From Liolophura sinensis (taxonomy: Eukaryota; Mollusca; Polyplacophora; Chitonida; Chitonidae), in assembly GCF_032854445.1 (NCBI RefSeq), contig NC_088306.1, positions 19,811,764 through 19,875,763 on the forward strand: DNA of 64,000 nt, given 5' to 3'. A program made the translations under genes and the position numbers. This document shows, piece after piece, positions 57,300 through 64,000 of this stretch; position 1 is the first letter of the stretch; each line of letters opens with the position of its first letter. A model generated the notes under the pieces. That model saw only the letters and a program-made list of their open reading frames with translations, was not told the DNA's origin and made no database searches.

Positions 57300-58037
57300 A
57301 TCCAAGTCTTGGTCAACCCTAGCGACAACCGTGGGGAGCTACGCTGAATAGTTTAATGGACCCTTGTCATTTCGTGAGTGTTCCCAGATTCAGTATTCCC
57401 AGATTCAGATTCTAGAGGTATTTCTCTCATCCACAGGTAAAATCCTTTGTCACCGTACATGTCAGTCATATTATAAGTAGCCAAAGTAACTTTTTGCATG
57501 ATCATTACCGCAGATGTCACCCTAGTTGACAGTACTATTGTATTACATCATTACTGGGTACTCCCACTGCGTGTGAGCAGTCGGAAACGCATTGCATAAT
57601 TCTTGTTGTAACGGATTTCTACTAAGGATATGATTCGTGACTTTCTCTTGTTCAGGTATCTGAGATAGCTAACCATTTCATCTATGTAACTCAAAAAACT
57701 ATACAAAGTCAATAGAAAGCATGTTTATTGTTTAATCGACTTGTTATAATTCTGTATGCAAATGACTGGCCCACAGACAAGTTACGGAGAGTCGAAGCAG
57801 ATATTTAAACATGGACTGTTGGCAAAGCTTTTACAATCCGCGTACATAAGGAGTAAAACTGAAAGAGTAAATGCAGCTTTGGATGTCCGTTGTAGTGCGC
57901 CCATCCATGCTGCCACCTCACGTTGATTGTACAGCTGAACCAAGAGGTATTTCTCTCAGTCACAGGTGTCGTCAATAAAGCATGATGCACCTGATATACC
58001 GAGTCCTTGCAGTCCGTGTACTCTACCCGCCGCCTTA
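57300..58037. other. no gene recognised; contains a 25-bp direct repeat
   Basis: The sequence after the Gypsy integrase. 'agaggtatttctctca' plus 'cacaggt' occurs at 57,414-57,438 and again at 57,943-57,967. I see no reading frame or structure that names this region. Confidence 0.5.
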
Positions 58038-58105
58038 CATGACCGGGAATCGAACCTGGGTTGTCCCTGCCTTAACCAGAAACCCAAACCTTTAGACTTT
58101 CACAG
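58038..58105 (-). pseudogene. degenerate tRNA-His relic
   Basis: The T arm is almost intact ('gaatcgaacctgggttgt'). The anticodon loop reads TTAAGGC (anticodon AAG), its stem no longer pairs well, and the acceptor has lost several bases ('tttcacagctt'). It belongs to an old satellite unit. Confidence 0.7.
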
Positions 58106-58678
58106 CTTACAAACAGTGTATTCTTGTTTCGCATTTTCTCCCTCACTTGACATCTTCATGACTTCTGACACAAACAAATGGAATTACATTCCTATAGAGT
58201 ATAGCCCTGTCTGCTTACAATTCTATTGAACCGTTGATTAAAAACATGTCTGTCTTATACAGCCACCAAATGCTGCAAATGATTGCATAACTCTGGAAAC
58301 AAATTAGTTTAATACCTTGGCAAGACAAGTATCTACCTTGGCTGGATTTAAATGACCGTTCTACACTATGCCGTCCTATTTTTTGGCAAGCAAAACAAAT
58401 TATTTCATACAAACAGAGCAATAAGTCAGATAACGTATGCTTATGAGATATAACTTACTTATCAATGCTGTTCGAAAAACAGCTGTCAAGTTCAAAATTT
58501 ATAGAAGAAGCTGACAATTGTTTTTTTGACATCCAACACATTGTCAGAATTTTTTTAAAAAGCGGGAAGTACTCATTGTTACGTCTTTTTTGACCGAGCT
58601 GGAATAAAAACGGTCATCACATCGTCAGCAACCAAAAAAAAAAAACAAGTACAGCTATTCAAAACAGACCGTAATTTT

Positions 58679-58743
58679 TCCTGACTAGGATTCGAACCTG
58701 GGTTGCCACAACGAGAAGCCCTAACCACTAGACTATCACGGCT
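58679..58743 (-). pseudogene. tRNA-His relic with shortened anticodon arm
   Basis: The acceptor 5' strand, D arm and T arm are kept. Seven bases between the T arm and anticodon ('tgtctcg') are missing, which removes the 3' strand of the anticodon stem. About 64 nt remain. Confidence 0.82.
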
Positions 58744-59718
58744 AACAAGCCTTTTGTCCTCGTTTCGCATTTTCTCCCTCATTTGACAACTTCATGACTT
58801 CTGACACAAACAAAACACGTTGCGTTCCTTTAAAAGTCCTGTCCTGTCTGCTTAAAATTCTGTTGGGCCATTGATTAGAAATACCTCTATCTTATACAGC
58901 CGCCAATTGATGGAATGATTGCATAACTGCGGAAACAAATTAGTGTCATACCTTGGCAAGACAAGTATCTACCTTGGCTGAATTTAAATGACCTTTCTAC
59001 ATTACGCTTTCCTATTTTTTGGCAAGCAGAACAAATTATTTTATGAGATTTTTTTTGGCAATGAGTCACATATTGAATGTTTGAGATACACAAATTTCTT
59101 ATCAATGCATGTTTCTATAGGCCAATGAAAATATTTATGTTCCCGTAAGCTCGATCAGATGTTATAAAGTCTGGTGATCCCTCACTTCGACTGTTCGGAA
59201 AACAGTTGTTGAGTTCAAAATTTTTAGAAGAAGCCGGCAATTTTTTCTTACCATACAAAATAAAATCTCAGAATTTAATAACCAAACCACCCAATCATTT
59301 ATAGAGGGACAATTGATGACGTATCTCATTGAAATCTCATTGAAATTCACGTGACCACGAGAACGGGCACCTCAGTTCCATCTGATTTCTGCCAAGTTTG
59401 AGTGAGGGTTTGGCTACATTTATACCAGGATTGGCTTTCCTGAAATTTGCCAATCTTCCTGCAGTATACGTTATACTCATATGACTTGCAACTGACCGAG
59501 AGGTTAAGTTACTGCCGTCACCTGTTTGTCTGTCACTATCGCTTGCAGACGCGCTGCCAATGCTCTTGATAGGTGTGGACCATGTCTGAATATGAACAAG
59601 TTTTGTCGATGCACCGACACAGATGCTATTGCGTGTTTCGTAACCGTGCAGAAGAAAACCCATTTTCATTCTGTCTATAACGGAGCCATAAAAACCTGAT
59701 CAACACAAAAGTTCATTA

Positions 59719-59769
59719 GCAGTGACCAGCATTCGAACCCGGGTTGTCTTGGCCACAACGAGAAGTCCT
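59719..59769 (-). pseudogene. tRNA-His relic, 5' end lost
   Basis: The T arm and anticodon arm are readable ('gggttgtcttggccacaac', anticodon GTG). At 59,769 the tRNA stops at 'gaagtcc' and runs into 'ttttttcag', so the D arm and 5' acceptor are gone. Confidence 0.8.
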
Positions 59770-60028
59770 TTTTTCAGTCTTTTACATGAAACAATACACA
59801 ATATCACATAGCAGGTACAACGTTAGTCCGCATACACTGACTGTTCGTTGAGGAATATTTGGATACGTCATATTCATGGCTGCTCAACCAACAATGTTTT
59901 CTCAAAGGTGTGGAACAGGTGGAGACCAGACTAGCCACTCCACTTACCGCCAGCTGGTCAAATCCATATCGTAACATGAGCCCTTCCAATGGCCACAGTT
60001 TTTTGTAATCAAAATACCACAGTGCATT

Positions 60029-60100
60029 TGCTGTGACAAGAGTTCGAATCTGATCTGTCTCGTAAAGAACGAGAAGTCCTAACCACTATACTATCACGGC
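60029..60100 (-). pseudogene. tRNA-His-derived gene with anticodon CTT (Lys)
   Basis: The full 72-nt length is kept. The anticodon stem TCTCG/CGAGA pairs perfectly around loop TTCTTTA, giving anticodon CTT. The acceptor, D and T arms each have one mismatch, and the B box is GATTCGAACTC. It is called a pseudogene because of these, but it is the best preserved tRNA of the old units. Confidence 0.6.
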
Positions 60101-60480
60101 CTACAAACAGCGTAATGTCCTTTCGCATTTTCTCCCTCAATTCACATTTGATGCCTAGGATTGCATAACTTTGGAAATAATTGAGCGTCGTATCTGTACA
60201 AGATATGTTTCCACTTAGGTTTGTCTTAAATGGTTTTGCTAACTTACGCCCTGCAAATCTATTGCAAACCTTCACGGGCAAAAAAAATCGTGGGCATGTT
60301 TAAAGCTGCCCTTAACTTAACCAAACTGGGATCCAAAAACAAATTAAAGACCCACTTCCATATACAAGTCCATTGCAGAGTTGGTAACTTTATCATAATA
60401 TTGGGTAACTTGCAGGTAGATTTCACATCGTCAGCGACGGACCCATTAAAGCTACGGTGATCAAAATACAAAACAAAATT

Positions 60481-60498
60481 TGCCGTGATTGTCACGGC
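60481..60498 (-). pseudogene. tRNA-His relic: two acceptor strands only
   Basis: 'gccgtga' and 'tcacggc' face each other with 3 bp between, and the rest of the tRNA has been lost. It is followed by the usual 'ctacgt' flank. Confidence 0.72.
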
Positions 60499-60730
60499 CT
60501 ACGTTAACTTTAAACTGATCGTATGTGGGAAGTCTTGTCAGCAACCCGCGGACGATTGAGGTCTTCTGCGTGCACCAATCCACTAAATAAACATTTAACA
60601 AACGCTACACTTTTAAATTTGTACGTCGAATTATATAACATATCAACAAAAATTCTCTCAACAATGTGATCTGTGAATGCTCCATTCCAATCTGTTTCGA
60701 TCTTATTAAAGGCGACTTATGACAGAGTCC

Positions 60731-60878
60731 AGAGCCCAGTTTCACAAAGACGTCTTACATGTACGATAATCGCACGTATAGGACAATGGTATACGGTAAT
60801 ATATAGTGACGTACAAAATATCAGGCAACAAATGTACGATTAAAATTGTGGTACGCGGCTTCGTGAAACTGGTCCTAG
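60731..60878. mobile_element. MITE-like inverted-repeat element
   Basis: About 148 bp bounded by 'gcccagtttcacaaag' and, on the other strand, 'gaccagtttcacgaag'. No coding capacity. The ends are imperfect and no clear target-site duplication was found. Confidence 0.6.
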
Positions 60879-61747
60879 AACTTATTACATTGATGAACCC
60901 ATTGCAGTTCAAAGTGGCAAAAGTACACATAACAATAAGGAAAGATGAACATACCGCCATGCATGGTGATAATGGCGAAAGCAAATGTGATTGTGTCAGT
61001 AAAATTCTTGTTCTTCTTGTATGGAGCCATTCTTCACGCCTTCGATAAATTCGGATGTGGTTTAGTTGTGTTGCCCTCTTCGTGTGTTTACTGCTAATGT
61101 AATCCATGGAAAGCTTAAGTATTACATGATCTGCAGTTGTTGGTCTATATAAAAAATGAAATGGGGCACACGAATAAAAAAATACCTTTAACTTGATTAT
61201 CACGAATGACACGAAACTATCTATAGCCGTTAGCTGTGCTTATAAACGCCATGGCGTACGGCAAGTGATTCACATCTGGTTTAAGAGCAGCGCACACTTA
61301 TAGATGTTGTTCCATCCTGATTTTTCGTCAGCGTTTCTACATTCATTTCACGGAGTTTTGATTTGACCGTCCTGAACACAACCAGACAATTGACTGCATG
61401 AATTGCACAATCTAGTCATCGAGTCATCGATTTGTGATGAATACGCCACCATTTCAAAAAATTCGTACCGTACCCTTTCGGTCCACAAATATATTCTATC
61501 TCTGTAATCACTTTTCTCGCCTCTTCTAGTTATTTCCAGACTCCACTATAAAATACGATATCCTAGTAAAGCTTTCCCCTAGATTCCTTGGGCCACCATG
61601 CCCTTTATCACTGACGTCGCATGATCGAATCTAGCTTCCGCTATATTGGTGGCGCCCTTAAGTCAGTCAATCCGGTTTCTTATACCTATAAACCTATCCA
61701 CCGCCTTTTGAGCCATGTATATAGCATTTAAGTTAAAAATTCTCGGA

Positions 61748-61967
61748 CAGCTTCGGTGGCCTAATGGTAAGATTGTCCGCCTCGAAGACTTTAAAAATGG
61801 TGCGTGTACTTCTTACTTCCTCGCTTGGCACTCAGCACTGAGAGATTATTGCAAGGAAGCCGAACTGGTTGGCCCGGTGTCGGTATTATATGACTGGGTG
61901 GGGTGTCATGCCTGATGTCTTGGGTATTATACTTCAGTGGAGCACCACTTTGGCGGCATGGACTCAC
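61748..61967 (+). mobile_element. tRNA-derived SINE
   Basis: The tRNA-like head has an A box (GGTGGCCTAATGGTAAG) and an anticodon-arm-like part ('gtccgcctcgaagac'), but its B box is lost. It is followed by a body ('ggttggcccggtgtcggta', 'gactgggtggggtgtcatg') that I associate with molluscan SINEs. It runs to about 'ggcatggactcac'. Confidence 0.6.
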
Positions 61968-61990
61968 AATAATCAATATCATAAAATTTT

Positions 61991-62200
61991 GAGCGTATTT
62001 ATTCCTACACTGAACGTCAAGTGTGCATTTCTTTAATAGAGATCAGTGGAACTCGCTGAGGTAGTTAGCGTGCCAGCGTCACGCAATACATGACTCGGGA
62101 GCGTCTCAACAAGATGGTCACTTTGAGTTTATGTCCAGCTTACTCTAGCTTCCCCTCCGTAGTAGGAAGGTCAACAGCAACCTGCGGGTGGGCGAGGGAT
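61991..62200 (+). repeat. interspersed repeat (SINE-like), copy 1
   Basis: Matches 63,841-64,000 over its length, starting 'gagcgtatttattcc' and including 'gctgaggtagttagcgtg' and 'ttatgtccagcttactct'. It continues into 'cagcaacctgcgggtgggcg', which is also found in the SINE at 53,540. Confidence 0.7.
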
Positions 62201-62576
62201 TTTTAATTCAAGACATGCATATAGAGTGTAGCTTTAGTATTTTAATGCGTCGCCTTGATTATTGCCCGGTTCAGCCTTCTTTCGTAACAAAGTTTATTCT
62301 TGTTCACAATTAAAAGTCTTAATTTGGATTTAAAAATTAACTAATTTTCTTTTAATCGTTGATTTAACCCAGGCCTATATTCGATCCATTGGTGGTTTGG
62401 TGATTCATAACGGAACGCACGTGTGACGCCATCGCCAGGTCTATGTGAGTAGAGCCCGTGAATAAACCAGGGGTATGAAAAATCTCCAGACCTATTAATG
62501 TTACAGTTAAAACAACGACGGCTGCGTTCGAACCTGCTAGCTCATCGTGAAGCCTAAACATGGGGGCCTTACATGT
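62201..62576. other. no gene recognised
   Basis: A/T-rich sequence without a long frame, tRNA or terminal repeat that I can support. Confidence 0.5.
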
Positions 62577-62713
62577 AGCTTCAGCCTGATTAAAACCAGA
62601 TCGTAAATGGTATGTTTAGGGCGATCGTTTGGCTAAAAAAGTTGTTAATGAAATGATGCTGGGGGCCTACATGGGCCTATATACGATCTGATTTTAATCA
62701 GATTGATGAAGCT
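62577..62713. mobile_element. MITE-like inverted-repeat element
   Basis: About 137 bp. The ends 'agcttcagcctgattaaaa' (62,577) and, on the other strand, 'agcttcatcaatctgatta' (ending at 62,713) run on into 'cagatcgta' on both sides. No coding capacity. Confidence 0.68.
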
Positions 62714-63429
62714 TAGGCCTTCGATCGTCGGCGACCCGATACTAAAGTCTGGTCGAAGAGCTCGCCATTTTTGACTCACTGGTGCACGTACCGTGCCATC
62801 ATATTTTCAGGTAAATGCCAAGGCGAATTGGCACCTTAATAAGGTATGCAGTTACCTGTAGGCCTGCAATCGCCTAAAATAGGATATGTGTGTCAAGCAT
62901 GGCCTATCCACAGTAGGCCTACGTATTTAGTTGATCTGATCGTTGATTAAAACCCCAAGCTAAAATCAAAACAGCACAAAAGTTATGTCTTAACTGTATA
63001 TGCCTATTGCGAAATTTCATTCAACTTCTTTGTCTTAAATTATCTAGTCTGGCTAGAAATGTAATGTCAAATATGTAGATCCATTATAATATCTAACTAT
63101 TTTACCTCCTTGTCCACAGGCTACCTCGGCTTACATACGGTGAAAAATACTGAGGCGCGGCTGAGAATGCCTGGTCGACTCTGAACGGACACGACGCACA
63201 GGAAGAAAACACGAACACGATGGTAAAGTCATGAGCGAGGACGCCTGTGACTTTACTGCTCTTATCAGACAGAAGTATTTTCAACAGTTACTTCAAAGGG
63301 CTATGGGAGAGAGGAGCGCTTTAATTTGGTGAAACTTTGGCGTGTCGTAACAGAATGGCGGTAAATGAAGTACCTGTATGGTGTTTACTTGTTTCTTTGC
63401 ACCCGGTGAAGTTTTGACAGAAGTTCTGC
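62714..63429. other. no gene recognised
   Basis: Several short 'taggcct' palindromes (around 62,715, 62,860 and 62,915) but no reading frame or RNA gene that I can support. Confidence 0.5.
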
Positions 63430-63447
63430 AACAACAACAACAACAAC
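63430..63447. repeat. (CAA)n microsatellite
   Basis: Six uninterrupted 'caa' units after 'gttctg'. Confidence 0.9.
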
Positions 63448-63840
63448 CTTTTTTGTGCGCCTCAATTATGTTGCGGCTCCTCATAGTTAATTTGTTCGTG
63501 TAACATATAACCATTTAGTTGTTCTATTCATTGATCATGTGGTGTGATAAAATTGATAAAGAGGCAGGAGTATAGGAGATATCAGAGGTCAATAAACCAC
63601 TGTAAGCACACTTACAGTTGCAGCTTACAGTGTCATTTGCGCGATTCTGATTTATTTTACATCCTGTTGCGAACTTTTATAGGCAAAGATAAGACAGTTT
63701 GGATTTAGCCTGTTTTACCTTTCAAATTCTGGTGTGATTTACGATGCGACTGCTATGCCATTCATATTGTCGAGCATCAGTGTTCTTCAAAATGAGTAGA
63801 AATTGATCAGTAACACAGGGCTAAGTTAAGTGGGCAAAAG

Positions 63841-64000
63841 GAGCGTACTTAGTCCTAAACTGAGCGTCAAGTGTGTATTTCTGTAATTGAGGTCAGAGGA
63901 ACTTGCTGAGTTAGTTAGCGTGATGCAACATATGACTTGGGACTCTCACCAAAGCGGTCACTGTGAGTTCATGTCCAGCTTACTTTGGCTTCCTCTCCAG
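63841..64000 (+). repeat. interspersed repeat (SINE-like), copy 2, cut by window end
   Basis: Same repeat as at 61,991, starting 'gagcgtacttagtcc' and reaching 'ttggcttcctctccag' at the last base. The 3' part lies outside the window. Confidence 0.7.

Larger units (their letters stand above)
58106..60500. repeat. old, diverged tRNA-His satellite units
   Basis: Two to three decayed units are recognisable from 'ttgcataactctggaaac', 'taccttggcaagacaag' and 'tcgcattttctccctca'. They are interrupted by unrelated sequence at about 59,330-59,690 and 59,775-60,010, in which I find no gene. Confidence 0.75.

Noticed and set aside
59804-59989. 61-codon minus-strand frame in unrelated sequence between old units
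   Set aside because: Too short, no recognisable motif and no supporting context.
61748-61790. A functional tRNA at the SINE head
   Set aside because: Only the A-box half is tRNA-like. There is no B box or T arm, so it is a SINE head.

Overview
This is eukaryotic, repeat-dominated DNA, most likely from a marine invertebrate and probably a mollusc. That assignment is an inference. It rests on SINE copies whose 3' part (around 53,600-53,656) looks like SINE tails I associate with bivalves and gastropods, on a Polinton/Maverick element of the type common in invertebrates, and on a non-LTR retrotransposon of L1/Tx1 type. I see no host protein-coding gene that I trust.

Region 1 (1-39,370) is a tandem satellite. 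Each unit is about 721 or 857 bp and carries one complete 72-nt tRNA-His(GTG) gene on the minus strand. I count 27 full-length copies, ten of them identical to the consensus, plus three truncated ones and one hidden in a 200-N gap. One copy (7,938-8,009) has its anticodon changed to TTG (Gln). The two unit lengths differ by an internal tandem duplication of about 137 bp in the spacer. Three copies of one 5.2-kb LINE interrupt the satellite (223-5,407; 19,587-24,783; 31,731-36,912). All lie in the same orientation and just downstream of a tRNA-His gene. Two sit at the same base of the unit, but in units whose left flanks are of different classes, so independent, site-preferring insertion is likely. 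ORF1 carries three zinc knuckles. ORF2 carries an APE endonuclease, a reverse transcriptase and a C-terminal CCHC motif. Copy 2 is almost intact.

Region 2 (about 39,370-50,430) starts with a C-rich stretch and an inverted repeat with a tRNA-like B box. It then holds a decayed Polinton/Maverick (adintovirus-like) element. A minus-strand block contains a hydrophobic protein, an unknown protein and a candidate minor capsid protein. A plus-strand block contains the major capsid protein, packaging ATPase, several small virion-type proteins and an integrase. An internal tandem duplication of 1.7 kb has scrambled its middle. I found no DNA polymerase B, no protease and no terminal inverted repeats.

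Region 3 (50,430-64,000) is a graveyard: an internally deleted Tc1-like element, a decayed Ty3/Gypsy retrotransposon interrupted by a SINE, old and strongly diverged units of the same tRNA-His satellite with broken tRNA genes (52.5-53.1 and 58.0-60.5 kb), two small inverted-repeat (MITE-like) elements and further SINEs. The diverged units look like the unhomogenised edge of the array, cut off from the young array by the Polinton and the other insertions.
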